A stretch of 64,000 bases of DNA, from NCBI RefSeq assembly GCF_004296335.1, contig NZ_SGIU01000002.1, positions 1,129,882-1,193,881 on the forward strand, given 5' to 3'. The position numbers were made by a program, and so were the translations under genes. Shown here piece by piece: positions 35,654 to 44,352 of this stretch; the stretch's first letter is position 1, and each line of letters starts with the position of its first letter. The stretch comes from Flagellimonas allohymeniacidonis (GTDB taxonomy: Bacteria > Bacteroidota > Bacteroidia > Flavobacteriales > Flavobacteriaceae). The notes below the pieces were generated by a model. It searched no databases and was not told the origin of the DNA. It saw only the letters and a program-made list of their open reading frames with translations.

Positions 35654-37552
35654 TTAATAGGCTCTTTGGTTTTTCCCTTCATAAAAGTTGATAAACGCCC
35701 GATTTACGACCCGGTTTCCTCCCGGGGTGGGATAATCACCTGTAAAGTACCAGTCCCCCAAGTTTTTGGGACAGGCGTTGTGAAGGTTTTCGATGGTCTG
35801 GTATATGATCTGTACCTCGGCCTTAATCCCGTTAGGGCTCAAAATCTCCCCTATTTTATTTGAAATTTCATCCGGTGTAAATGGTGCATAGAATTCCTTT
35901 ACATGGTTAATGACCTCAGAATCCCTGTCATTTGCTTGATCTAAGCATTTCTGATAGATTTGTTGGATGGTATCTTCGGTTCCTCTTTCTTTATGAAGCT
36001 CATATGCCGCCCTAAAAGCCACAAAGTCCTCCAATTTGGCCATGTCAATACCGTAGCAATCAGGATACCGTATCTGGGGTGCCGAAGAAACCACAATGAT
36101 TTTTTTAGGGGAGAGCCTATCCAGAATTTTGAGAATACTTTTCTTCAGGGTTGTTCCCCTAACAATGCTATCATCAATTATGACCAGATTATCACTCTTT
36201 TCTACTGAACCATATGAAATGTCATAGACGTGGGTGACCAAATCATCTCGACTACTGTCCTGGGTAATAAAGGTTCTGAGCTTGGCATCTTTTATAGCTA
36301 CCTTTTCAATTCTTGGCCTCACATCCAAAATTTCATGCAATTTTTCCCGGGTAATATCGGGTCCCATGGCAATGATCTGTTCCTCCTTTTTATTGTTCAG
36401 ATAGTTCTGTGCCTCTTTCACCATTCCCAAAAAGGAAGTCTCAGCGGTATTTGGAATATAGGAGAATACCGTATTCAACAGGTCATTGTCTATTGATTTC
36501 AATATTTGTGGAAAAACCAGTTTGCCTAACATCTTACGCTCTTGGTATATTTCCTTGTCGCTTCCTCTTGAAAAATAGATGCGTTCAAAGGAACATGCTT
36601 TTCTTTCAGTAGGCTTTAGGATTTCTTCAAGATGTACTTTTCCATTTTTCTTGATGATGATGGCATTTCCTGGATCTAATTCCTTTACCTCATCATAATC
36701 AACATTGAACACGGTTTGGATGGCAGGACGTTCTGAAGCGACCACAACCACTTCTTCATCCTTATAAAAATATGTGGGACGAATGCCAGCGGGATCCCTA
36801 AAGACAAAAGCATCACCATGGCCCAGCAATCCGGCCATTGCGTAACCCCCATCCCAATTCTTAGATGATTTTCGAAGAATTTTGGCAACATTCAAGCGTT
36901 TGGCAATTTGGGGTGAGGCCTCCCGTTTGCTGTACCCTTCTTTCTTAATTTCCTTGTATATTTTGGCCACGGCGTCATCCAGGAAGTGCCCTATTTTTTC
37001 CATCACCGTTATGGTATCGGCCATTTCCTTTGGGTGCTGGCCCAATTCCACCAGATTACTAAACAACTCTGTAACATTGGTCATATTGAAGTTGCCCGCA
37101 ACAATCAGGTTTCGGTGCATCCAGTTGTTTTGTCTTAGAAAGGGATGCACATTCTCTATACTGTTTTTGCCAAAGGTTCCATAGCGCACATGTCCCAACA
37201 ACAATTCACCTATATAAGGAATCTCCTTTTTTTGCATCTGAACATCATGCTCCATTTCAGGTCGTTCCGTGAGGGAATTGTTGATGCGGTGGTTGATTTG
37301 ATCAAAAATATCTTGAATGGGTTGTTGTTGCACCGACCGTACCCGGCTCATGTAACGTTCGCCAGGAGACATGTCCAGTTTAATGCTGGCAAAGCCAGCA
37401 CCATCTTGGCCTCGATTGTGCTGCTTTTCCATCATCAGGTACATTTTGTTTACACCGTAAAAGGCCGTACCATACTTTTCCTTGTAGTATTCCAGTGGTT
37501 TAAGCAAACGGATCAGGGATATTCCGCATTCGTGCTTAATCGCATCACTCAT
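35654..37552 (-). CDS. PurF-like amidophosphoribosyltransferase, long form
   Basis: A 632-residue enzyme with an N-terminal class II glutamine amidotransferase domain and a C-terminal phosphoribosyltransferase domain. The nucleophile would be Cys9 (HECGIS), after removal of the first residues; QHNRGQDGAGF is the glutamine-binding region, and VIIDDSIVRGTTL is the PRPP loop. Typical PurF is about 470-510 residues; this one has about 130 extra, mainly between the domains and near the C-terminus. It may be the purine enzyme itself or a lineage-specific paralogue. purN lies 1.7 kb upstream on the same strand. Confidence 0.82.
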   Translation of the reverse strand: MSDAIKHECGISLIRLLKPLEYYKEKYGTAFYGVNKMYLMMEKQHNRGQDGAGFASIKLDMSPGERYMSRVRSVQQQPIQDIFDQINHRINNSLTERPEMEHDVQMQKKEIPYIGELLLGHVRYGTFGKNSIENVHPFLRQNNWMHRNLIVAGNFNMTNVTELFSNLVELGQHPKEMADTITVMEKIGHFLDDAVAKIYKEIKKEGYSKREASPQIAKRLNVAKILRKSSKNWDGGYAMAGLLGHGDAFVFRDPAGIRPTYFYKDEEVVVVASERPAIQTVFNVDYDEVKELDPGNAIIIKKNGKVHLEEILKPTERKACSFERIYFSRGSDKEIYQERKMLGKLVFPQILKSIDNDLLNTVFSYIPNTAETSFLGMVKEAQNYLNNKKEEQIIAMGPDITREKLHEILDVRPRIEKVAIKDAKLRTFITQDSSRDDLVTHVYDISYGSVEKSDNLVIIDDSIVRGTTLKKSILKILDRLSPKKIIVVSSAPQIRYPDCYGIDMAKLEDFVAFRAAYELHKERGTEDTIQQIYQKCLDQANDRDSEVINHVKEFYAPFTPDEISNKIGEILSPNGIKAEVQIIYQTIENLHNACPKNLGDWYFTGDYPTPGGNRVVNRAFINFYEGKNQRAY

Positions 37553-37597
37553 AATAAACCAAAAATAAAAATGCCCCGAAATTTTTCAGGGCAGCAC

Positions 37598-38524
37598 TTA
37601 TGTTAACTCTATATTGAATTGTGTCAATTCCTTAAACTGTCGCAAGCGTTGATTGACCTCCTGCTTTTTGAGGTCCAGCATTCGCTCGGTTCCAAAGCGC
37701 TCCACACAAAAAGAGGCTAAATTGGAGCCTTGTATAATTCCATTCTTCAAACTTTCGAAGGAGACATTCCTCGCTTCCGTGATGTAACCGGCAAATCCAC
37801 CTGCAAAAGTATCACCGGCACCTGTAGGATCAAAAACCTCTTCTAAAGGAAGGGCTGGGGCAAAGAACACATTTTCTTCATGAAATAAAAGTGCGCCATG
37901 CTCCCCCTTTTTAATAACAACATATTTTGGACCCATCTCTTGAATCTTGGCAGCCGCTTTCACCAAAGAATACTCTTCGGTCAATTGTCGTGCCTCTTCG
38001 TCATTGATGGTTATCACATCTATCCGTGAAATAATCTGCATCAATTCATCCCAAGTATTGTTCATCCAAAAATTCATGGTGTCCAAAATGGTAAGCTTGG
38101 GTCGAACTTTCATTTGATCCATTACACTCAATTGAATGTTGGGGTGTAAGTTGCCCAACATGACCACATCGGCATCCTTAAAATTTTCGGGGACTATGGG
38201 ATTGAACTCACCCAAAGTGTTCAATTCGGTAATTAAGGTATCTCTAGAATTGAGGTCATTGTGGTACTTCCCTTTCCAATAGAAGGTTTTTCCACCTTTG
38301 ATCACTTCAACACCTGAAATATCAACACCTCTTTCCGATAGTAAATCGAGATAATCTTTAGGCAAATCTTCTCCAACAACAGAAACAATTCCCAATTCGA
38401 CCTTGAACTGGCTAGCTGCGAGACCAATGAAGGTCGCAGCACCTCCAAGTATTTTTCCGGTCTTCCCAAAAGGAGTTTCAATTTCATCGAAGGCTATACT
38501 GCCGACAATCAATAATTTGCCCAT
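37598..38524 (-). CDS. PfkB-family carbohydrate/nucleoside kinase
   Basis: A 308-residue PfkB-type kinase. The C-terminal signature PTGAGDTFAGGFAGY contains the anion hole and catalytic Asp, and the N-terminal GGAATFIGLAAS is the substrate glycine pair region. The sequence does not fix the substrate, but its position among purF-like and purN genes makes a nucleoside or ribose-type substrate reasonable. I chose the ATG giving MGKLLIVGS, two codons behind a TTG. It is upstream of the PurF-like gene by 45 bp, same strand. Confidence 0.88.
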   Translation of the reverse strand: MGKLLIVGSIAFDEIETPFGKTGKILGGAATFIGLAASQFKVELGIVSVVGEDLPKDYLDLLSERGVDISGVEVIKGGKTFYWKGKYHNDLNSRDTLITELNTLGEFNPIVPENFKDADVVMLGNLHPNIQLSVMDQMKVRPKLTILDTMNFWMNNTWDELMQIISRIDVITINDEEARQLTEEYSLVKAAAKIQEMGPKYVVIKKGEHGALLFHEENVFFAPALPLEEVFDPTGAGDTFAGGFAGYITEARNVSFESLKNGIIQGSNLASFCVERFGTERMLDLKKQEVNQRLRQFKELTQFNIELT

Positions 38525-38620
38525 TCGCAAAATTTTGGTGCAAATATACGGTTACATATCTCATTTGAAGCATGGAAACGTTTAATTGAAAAAAAGGCTG
38601 TTCCAGAAGCATATAATCTT

Positions 38621-39256
38621 CTATTTTCTTCCAAAATCTGCAGGAATTTCTCCCCATGCCTTTGTTTCCCATTTCACTAAGGTGGTTGCGTATGCATTTT
38701 TTCTCAACCATTCCTCCGCTCTTTCTATTAAAAGGAACAGTTCTTTGTTTTTTGCAGTCCTTTTAAGTTTCGTGCCACACTTCTTCTTCTTCACCCAGCC
38801 CATGGCAATTTTGGAGTCTGAATATAAAATACGACCGCTCTTTTTCTTTTTTAAGAAGGCAAGGCCGTGAACAATGGCCAAAAACTCTCCCACATTGTTG
38901 GTTCCCTGCTCAAAAGGACCTTGTTTGAACAATACTTTTTTCGTTTTGGTATCCACCCCTTGGTACTCCATCTTTCCTGGATTTCCACTTGAGGCGGCAT
39001 CAACAGAAATGGAACGATAATTCGGTTCACCGATACGTTTGAGTTCTTCCTTGGAAAGCTTTGGTTTCGTTTTGGTCTTGCCCTTATAATCTTCGTATTT
39101 GCCACGAAACGCCTTTTTAGCTTCAGAAAATTGGGAAAAAGCCTTGTATTGGGCTCCTTTGAAGCCGGCAATCTGTGATTTGCAATCCGCCCAAGATTCA
39201 TAGATACCAGGCTTTTTACCCTTCCAAACCACATAAAACTTCTTATTGGCTGCCAT
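38621..39256 (-). CDS. rnhA: Ribonuclease HI with N-terminal viroplasmin-type domain
   Basis: A 211-residue RNase H, removing RNA from RNA-DNA hybrids. Residues 1-48 form the caulimovirus/viroplasmin-like domain (KFYVVWKGKKPGIYESW, then CKSQIAGFKGAQYKAF), which binds hybrids. After a basic linker the catalytic domain has the acidic residues in ISVDAASSGNPGKMEYQG, EFLAIVHGL and LYSDSKIAMGW. This two-domain layout is like eukaryotic RNase H1. Its start overlaps the end of purN by 14 bp. Confidence 0.93.
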   Translation of the reverse strand: MAANKKFYVVWKGKKPGIYESWADCKSQIAGFKGAQYKAFSQFSEAKKAFRGKYEDYKGKTKTKPKLSKEELKRIGEPNYRSISVDAASSGNPGKMEYQGVDTKTKKVLFKQGPFEQGTNNVGEFLAIVHGLAFLKKKKSGRILYSDSKIAMGWVKKKKCGTKLKRTAKNKELFLLIERAEEWLRKNAYATTLVKWETKAWGEIPADFGRK

Positions 39257-39824
39257 TTTGCTGTTTTAGGACATGTTCAATTACTTTGGGGTAATGCTCA
39301 TATTCAAGCAGATGTACCTTTTGGGCAATTTCATGTACATCATCTGCTGGTAGAAGCGTTGTTTTGGATTGATGGATGATGGCTCCCTCATCATAGTTTT
39401 CATTCACATAGTGGATGGTAATACCGCTTTCCACCTCTTGATTTTCCTTTACGGCCTTGTGGACATTTGAACCATACATTCCTTTTCCACCATACTTGGG
39501 CAACAAGGCGGGATGTATGTTAATGATTTGATTAGGGAAAGATTTTATAAAAAACTCGGGGATTTTCCATAAAAACCCAGCCAATACAACCAAGTCGGGG
39601 CTCAATGCCCGAATTAATTTGATGGCGCCTTCCTCACTGCAGAAAGCAGTTTTATTAAAATAAAAGGCTGGAATGCCGAGCCTATCGGCGCGTTCCAATA
39701 CTTTAGCCGACTTTTTGTTGGAGAGAACTGCAACTACTTTGGCAAAATCGCCCTTTGAGAAAAAATGGTAAATATTCTCTGCATTTGAGCCACTACCAGA
39801 TGCCAAGACGACAATTCGTTTCAT
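39243..39824 (-). CDS. purN: Phosphoribosylglycinamide formyltransferase
   Basis: Transfers a formyl group from 10-formyltetrahydrofolate to GAR in purine synthesis. 193 residues. The motifs GSGSNAENI (substrate glycine loop), INIHPALLPKYGGKGMYG (catalytic Asn and His) and the Asp in NENYDEGAII are present. I use the ATG reading MKRIVVLASGSGS; an earlier start would add eight residues foreign to the family. It overlaps rnhA and lies upstream of pfkB and the PurF-like gene. Confidence 0.95.
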   Translation of the reverse strand: MKRIVVLASGSGSNAENIYHFFSKGDFAKVVAVLSNKKSAKVLERADRLGIPAFYFNKTAFCSEEGAIKLIRALSPDLVVLAGFLWKIPEFFIKSFPNQIINIHPALLPKYGGKGMYGSNVHKAVKENQEVESGITIHYVNENYDEGAIIHQSKTTLLPADDVHEIAQKVHLLEYEHYPKVIEHVLKQQNGSQ

Positions 39825-39942
39825 GCTTAAATGGCGTTGATACCACATTTAAATTTGCAAAGCTAAAGTAATGCACTCATTTGTAAGATGCTCGATTTGG
39901 TCACATTTTATCGACAAATAGTGTATTTAATCCAAAGTTTTA

Positions 39943-39950
39943 TATTTTTG
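39943..39950 (+). promoter_or_regulatory. -7 box of acpP
   Basis: TATTTTTG is a perfect TAnnTTTG box 32 bp before the acpP ATG. No TTTG is found 17-23 bp upstream, so the promoter is only half supported by sequence. Confidence 0.45.
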
Positions 39951-39982
39951 CCAACGATTAAATTTTTAAAACCAATATAATT

Positions 39983-40216
39983 ATGTCAGACATTGCATCA
40001 AGAGTAAAGGCTATCATCGTTGATAAACTGGGTGTTGATGAAAATGAAGTTGTACCCGAGGCAAGTTTCACCAACGATTTGGGGGCAGATTCCTTGGACA
40101 CTGTTGAGCTTATCATGGAGTTTGAAAAAGAGTTTGATATTCAAATCCCTGACGACCAGGCAGAAAATATTGCTACTGTAGGTCAAGCCATTAGCTACAT
40201 AGAAGAAGCTAAGTAA
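39983..40216 (+). CDS. acpP: Acyl carrier protein
   Basis: A 77-residue acidic carrier for fatty-acid synthesis. The phosphopantetheine site is Ser37 in [10 protein letters not shown], and the four-helix pattern is complete. Downstream come fabF and rnc. A strong terminator hairpin lies between acpP and fabF. The translation start is the ATG in TTATGTCAGAC, with the usual AT-rich leader. Confidence 0.98.
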   Translation: MSDIASRVKAIIVDKLGVDENEVVPEASFTNDLGADSLDTVELIMEFEKEFDIQIPDDQAENIATVGQAISYIEEAK

Positions 40217-40247
40217 TTTTATGATATATATCTAAAGCATGCAAATT

Positions 40248-40282
40248 ATCCATGTGATGATGATCACATGGATATTTTTTTT
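40248..40282 (+). terminator. Strong intrinsic terminator between acpP and fabF
   Basis: An 11-bp perfect stem ATCCATGTGAT / ATCACATGGAT with a GATG loop, then A and nine T residues. It lies 32 bp beyond the acpP stop and 36 bp before fabF. It would end most acpP transcripts and let only part of them read on into fabF. Confidence 0.88.
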
Positions 40283-40317
40283 ATAATTTAGGTTGATAAG
40301 GGTAAAAAAATAGTTCA

Positions 40318-41568
40318 ATGCAGTTAAAGCGTGTAGTAGTTACCGGAATGGGTGCGTTAACACCCATTGGTAACAATTTGAAGGCTTATTGGGAAGGACT
40401 AAAGAACGGCGTAAGTGGTTCGGCACCCATTACATACTTCGATACAGAAAAGTTTAAGACCAAGTTTGCTTGTGAGCTGAAAGGATATAATCCACAGGAT
40501 CATTTCGATAGAAAAGAGGCTAGAAAGTTGGACCGTTTTGCCCAATATGCCTTGGTTTCCTCTGATGAGGCCATTGCCGATTCAGGTATTGACCTTGAAC
40601 AGATTGATAAGTTCAGGGTTGGTGTTGTTTGGGGAGCTGGTATTGGAGGTTTAGAAACTTTTCAAAACGAGGTCATTGGATTTGCCAATGGTGATGGAAC
40701 GCCACGGTTCAATCCTTTCTTCATTCCAAAGATGATTGCCGATATAGCTCCGGGCAATATTTCCATAAAGCATGGATTTATGGGTCCAAACTATACCACG
40801 GTATCAGCATGCGCCTCTTCGGCCAATGCACTTATTGATGCGTTGAATTATATTCGATTGGGCCATTGCGATGTTATTGTCACAGGAGGAAGTGAGGCGG
40901 CAGTTACCATAGCAGGTATGGGAGGGTTCAATGCCATGCACGCCCTATCCACAAGAAATGAAAGCCCTGAGACCGCTTCTCGACCTTTTGATGCAACCAG
41001 GGATGGTTTTGTTTTGGGTGAAGGAGCAGGAGCTCTTATTCTTGAAGAATATGAACATGCCAAAGCTAGGGGGGCCAAGATTTACGCTGAGGTTCTTGGC
41101 GGCGGTCTTTCAAGTGACGCACATCACATGACAGCTCCACATCCTGAAGGGATTGGGGTAGTACGTGTTATGGAAAATTGCTTGCAAAATGCTGGTTTAA
41201 AACCTGAAGACGTGGATGCCATCAATACGCATGGCACCTCTACACCTTTGGGCGATGTAGCAGAATTAAAGGCAATTTCCAAGGTATTTGGAGCACATGC
41301 CCCAAACATTAATATCAATTCAACCAAGTCTATGACCGGTCATTTATTGGGTGCCGCTGGCGCAATTGAAGCCATTGCATCCATATTGGCCATGGAGCAC
41401 AATACCGTACCTCCTACCATAAATCATAGCGTGGTTGATGAAGGAATAGATGCTTCCCTTAATTTAACGCTGAACAAGGCACAAGAACGTGAAGTAAATG
41501 TTGCGATGAGCAATACCTTTGGATTTGGTGGCCATAATGCGTGTGTCTTATTCAAGAAAATAGGGTAG
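40318..41568 (+). CDS. fabF: Beta-ketoacyl-ACP synthase II
   Basis: Condenses malonyl-ACP with acyl-ACP in chain elongation. 416 residues. The catalytic triad is Cys165 (VSACASSANA), His305 (NTHGTSTPLGD) and His342 (KSMTGHLLGAAG), the classical arrangement of the KAS II type. The N-terminal VVTGMGALTPIGN is typical. It follows acpP behind a terminator and is 9 bp before rnc, a conserved bacterial neighbourhood (acpP-fabF-rnc). Confidence 0.98.
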   Translation: MQLKRVVVTGMGALTPIGNNLKAYWEGLKNGVSGSAPITYFDTEKFKTKFACELKGYNPQDHFDRKEARKLDRFAQYALVSSDEAIADSGIDLEQIDKFRVGVVWGAGIGGLETFQNEVIGFANGDGTPRFNPFFIPKMIADIAPGNISIKHGFMGPNYTTVSACASSANALIDALNYIRLGHCDVIVTGGSEAAVTIAGMGGFNAMHALSTRNESPETASRPFDATRDGFVLGEGAGALILEEYEHAKARGAKIYAEVLGGGLSSDAHHMTAPHPEGIGVVRVMENCLQNAGLKPEDVDAINTHGTSTPLGDVAELKAISKVFGAHAPNININSTKSMTGHLLGAAGAIEAIASILAMEHNTVPPTINHSVVDEGIDASLNLTLNKAQEREVNVAMSNTFGFGGHNACVLFKKIG

Positions 41569-41577
41569 AAAAATACC

Positions 41578-42315
41578 ATGAGATTTTCGTCAAAAATATT
41601 TAATTCCCATCCGAAATCGGATGGGGATTTTTTTTTGGCGATAAAAAAAATACTGGGCTTTAGGCCTAAGAACCTTGCCATATATAAAAAGGCCTTTTTG
41701 CATCGTTCCATTAATCAGAAAGATAAGGATGGAAACCCAATGAACTATGAAAGACTGGAGTTTTTGGGAGATGCGATGTTGGGAACTATTATTTCCAAGC
41801 ACCTGTACAACGAAGTGCCGGAAGGGGATGAGGGTTATCTTACCAAAATGCGCTCTAAAGTGGTGAGCCGAAAGCACTTGAACGAATTGGGAAAAGATTT
41901 GGGGCTTTTAGAGCATGTGGAAAGCCGAATTCCTAAATCGCACTTTGGTGAAAACATCCATGGAAATGTGTTCGAGGCATTGGTAGGCGCCATTTATCTG
42001 GATAGGGGATATTCCTTTTGCGAGAAATTTATCAATGATAGGGTCATCGAACCTTATGTAGATATAGAGCAGCTGGAAGGAAAGGTCATTAGCTACAAAA
42101 GTTTGGTCATTGAATGGTGTCAAAAGCAAAAAAAATCCTTTGACTATGAAGTCTATGAGGATACGGGCAATGATGAACTCAAACATTTTGCCGTGAAATT
42201 GACCATAGGCAATAAGGTGTTGGGGAAAGCAAGGGCTACCTCGAAAAAGAAGGCGGAAGAAAAGGCCTCAAAAAGAGCATACTTTGCTCTACAAAGCCGA
42301 ATTGAGAGTTCTTAG
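41578..42315 (+). CDS. rnc: Ribonuclease III
   Basis: Cleaves double-stranded RNA. 245 residues. The catalytic signature ERLEFLGDAML (about residues 60-70) and the second acidic cluster EALVGAIYLDRG (about 130) are complete, and the C-terminal dsRNA-binding domain includes GKARATSKKKAEEKASKRAY. The beginning NSHPKSDGDFFLAIKKILGF fits the flavobacterial family, so this is the right start, although a terminator-like hairpin lies within codons 9-20. It is 9 bp from fabF. Confidence 0.96.
   Translation: MRFSSKIFNSHPKSDGDFFLAIKKILGFRPKNLAIYKKAFLHRSINQKDKDGNPMNYERLEFLGDAMLGTIISKHLYNEVPEGDEGYLTKMRSKVVSRKHLNELGKDLGLLEHVESRIPKSHFGENIHGNVFEALVGAIYLDRGYSFCEKFINDRVIEPYVDIEQLEGKVISYKSLVIEWCQKQKKSFDYEVYEDTGNDELKHFAVKLTIGNKVLGKARATSKKKAEEKASKRAYFALQSRIESS
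41602..41636 (+). terminator. Terminator-like hairpin inside the start of rnc
   Basis: An 8-bp GC-rich stem CCCATCCG / CGGATGGG with an AAAT loop, extended by four outer pairs (one a G-U), then nine T residues. The structure is entirely inside the coding region of rnc. It has all hallmarks of an intrinsic terminator and might lower read-through from fabF or serve as a target for the enzyme itself. Confidence 0.55.
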
Positions 42316-42426
42316 CATAAAAAAAAGTCTACGCAAACGTTTTCGTAAAGTTTTAAAGTTCAATGTTTTGCCCCAAACTAGGCTGGGAATTGTAATAGGA
42401 GTATATTTACCGTTCGTGTCGAGGCC

Positions 42427-42891
42427 ATGCAGACCACCCATAAAATAGGAGCAGAATTTTACGAGGAGGACTATCATCTCATAGCTATTCACAGTGATTT
42501 GGAAAACTTCGCTATGACATACGCCCTTAATTTTTATTGTGGATTGAAGTTAAGGCGAACAGAGGAAGACCTTACTTTGGAAAAAGACCTTGCTTTTCCA
42601 ATCTTTGAATGGAACGATGAGCTCAGCGAAACCCAATGGACCCTTTTTTGTAATAGAAGTGAGGAAGAAGTACGCATGGATTTTGGAGGCCTGTTTGAGG
42701 AAAATATCTCCTTGCAAAAGAACTTCCTTTTAAAGGAGCAAAAAGAGGTGGATTATTTTTTGAAAATGGATTCTGACCATACTACGGGTATAAATGAGCT
42801 GGCCAAGAAGGTCAATCAAATACCAAGAGTTGTGACTGCTTATTCAATTGACACGGAGACTTTAAAATCAAAAAGCAATTTAATCTTTTAA
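42427..42891 (+). CDS. IPExxxVDY-type protein of unknown function
   Basis: A 154-residue protein placed between rnc and pyk, where flavobacteria keep the IPExxxVDY family. Here the defining motif is degenerate: LKEQKEVDYFLKM (about residue 107) keeps VDY but not IPE. The first part includes FAMTYALNFYCGLKLRR. No signal peptide or membrane helix is present. The stop is 2 bp before pyk, so cotranscription and translational coupling are likely. The function is unknown; the motif assignment rests on position and on VDY. Confidence 0.7.
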   Translation: MQTTHKIGAEFYEEDYHLIAIHSDLENFAMTYALNFYCGLKLRRTEEDLTLEKDLAFPIFEWNDELSETQWTLFCNRSEEEVRMDFGGLFEENISLQKNFLLKEQKEVDYFLKMDSDHTTGINELAKKVNQIPRVVTAYSIDTETLKSKSNLIF

Positions 42892-42893
42892 AG

Positions 42894-44336
42894 ATGCCAA
42901 CAAGAAAGAAGACCAAAATCGTAGCCACATTGGGTCCAGCCACTAGCAAGAAGGAGGTTCTGACCGAAATGATGAAAGCGGGAGTGGATGTTTTTCGAAT
43001 AAACTTTTCACATGCTTCCCACGGTGATGTTGCGGAACGGATTAAAATGATTAGGGAACTAAATGAGGAATTGGAGCTAAATACTTCCATTTTGGCTGAC
43101 TTACAAGGACCAAAACTTAGGGTTGGGGTCATGGGTGGAGAAGCTGTGGTGGCCCCAGGTGATGAAATTACTTTTGCAACCGGTAAACCCTTCGAGGGAA
43201 GTGCCCAAAGGGTCTACATGAATTATGAAAGTTTCCCTAGGGATGTAAAGCCAGGGGAACGTATTCTACTTGATGATGGGAAATTAATCTTTGAAGCCAA
43301 ATCCACCAACGGGAAGGATGAGGTGAAGGCTGTTGTTTTGCAAGGAGGACCCCTAAAATCAAAGAAGGGGGTGAATCTTCCCAATACAGCTATCTCCTTG
43401 CCCGCACTTACCGAAAAAGATATTGTTGACGCCAAATTCGCCATTTCCCAAGAAGTGGATTGGATTGCCCTTTCTTTCGTTAGGCACAGCCAAGACCTGT
43501 TGGATCTTCAAAATTTGGTCAATGAGCATTCCGAACATAAAATTCCGATTATTGCAAAAATTGAGAAACCCGAGGCTGTCGACAACATCGATAAGATTGT
43601 TGCCTATTGCGATGGTCTCATGGTCGCTCGGGGGGATCTCGGTGTAGAAGTTCCGGCACACGAGGTGCCTTTGATTCAGAAAAAGCTGGTATTGAGGGCC
43701 AAAAAAGCGAGAATTCCGGTAATCATTGCCACTCAAATGATGGAAACCATGATCACCAGTCTTACTCCAACACGGGCCGAGGTGAATGATGTAGCCAACT
43801 CCGTCATGGATGGGGCCGATGCTGTGATGTTATCCGGTGAAACTTCCGTAGGAAATTATCCGGTTCAGGTTATTGAAAAAATGACCAGCATTTTGCTAAG
43901 TGTTGAAGGGTCCAGTTTAATTACCGTACCTCAAACACCACCCCATATTCGTACTAAAAGGTACATTACCAAATCGGTTTGTTATCATGCTGCACTAATG
44001 GCCAATGAAATTCAGGCCAAGGCCATATCAACATTGACAAATAGTGGATACACTGCTTTTCAGATATCGGCTTGGAGGCCCGGCGCCCATATTTTGGTAT
44101 TTACCTCCAACCGGAGGATTCTCACTCAGCTCAACCTTTTATGGGGGGTGAAAGCATTTTACTATGACAAGTATGTTTCAACGGACGAAACCATTGAAGA
44201 CGTAAACCAGATTGCCTGTAAAAAAGGGTTTTTAGATGTGGGTGATATGCTGATAAGCTTAGCCGCTATGCCTATTAAGGATAAGGGTATGGTAAATACA
44301 CTTCGTGTAACCGAAATCGAGACCTGCAGTTTTTAG
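42894..44336 (+). CDS. pyk: Pyruvate kinase
   Basis: Converts phosphoenolpyruvate and ADP to pyruvate and ATP. 480 residues. Diagnostic motifs are KIVATLGPATSKKE, FRINFSHASHGD, the active-site IIAKIEKPEAVDNID, the substrate loop MVARGDLGVEVP, and MTSLTPTRAEVNDVANSVMDGADAVMLSGETS. The C-terminal allosteric domain is of the ordinary length. It follows the IPExxxVDY-type gene by 2 bp. Confidence 0.98.
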   Translation: MPTRKKTKIVATLGPATSKKEVLTEMMKAGVDVFRINFSHASHGDVAERIKMIRELNEELELNTSILADLQGPKLRVGVMGGEAVVAPGDEITFATGKPFEGSAQRVYMNYESFPRDVKPGERILLDDGKLIFEAKSTNGKDEVKAVVLQGGPLKSKKGVNLPNTAISLPALTEKDIVDAKFAISQEVDWIALSFVRHSQDLLDLQNLVNEHSEHKIPIIAKIEKPEAVDNIDKIVAYCDGLMVARGDLGVEVPAHEVPLIQKKLVLRAKKARIPVIIATQMMETMITSLTPTRAEVNDVANSVMDGADAVMLSGETSVGNYPVQVIEKMTSILLSVEGSSLITVPQTPPHIRTKRYITKSVCYHAALMANEIQAKAISTLTNSGYTAFQISAWRPGAHILVFTSNRRILTQLNLLWGVKAFYYDKYVSTDETIEDVNQIACKKGFLDVGDMLISLAAMPIKDKGMVNTLRVTEIETCSF

Positions 44337-44352
44337 TGGAAGCAAGACCTAA

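Noticed and set aside
44337..44352. Terminator between pyk and the PAS gene
   Set aside because: Only a weak and interrupted pairing is visible in the short gap.
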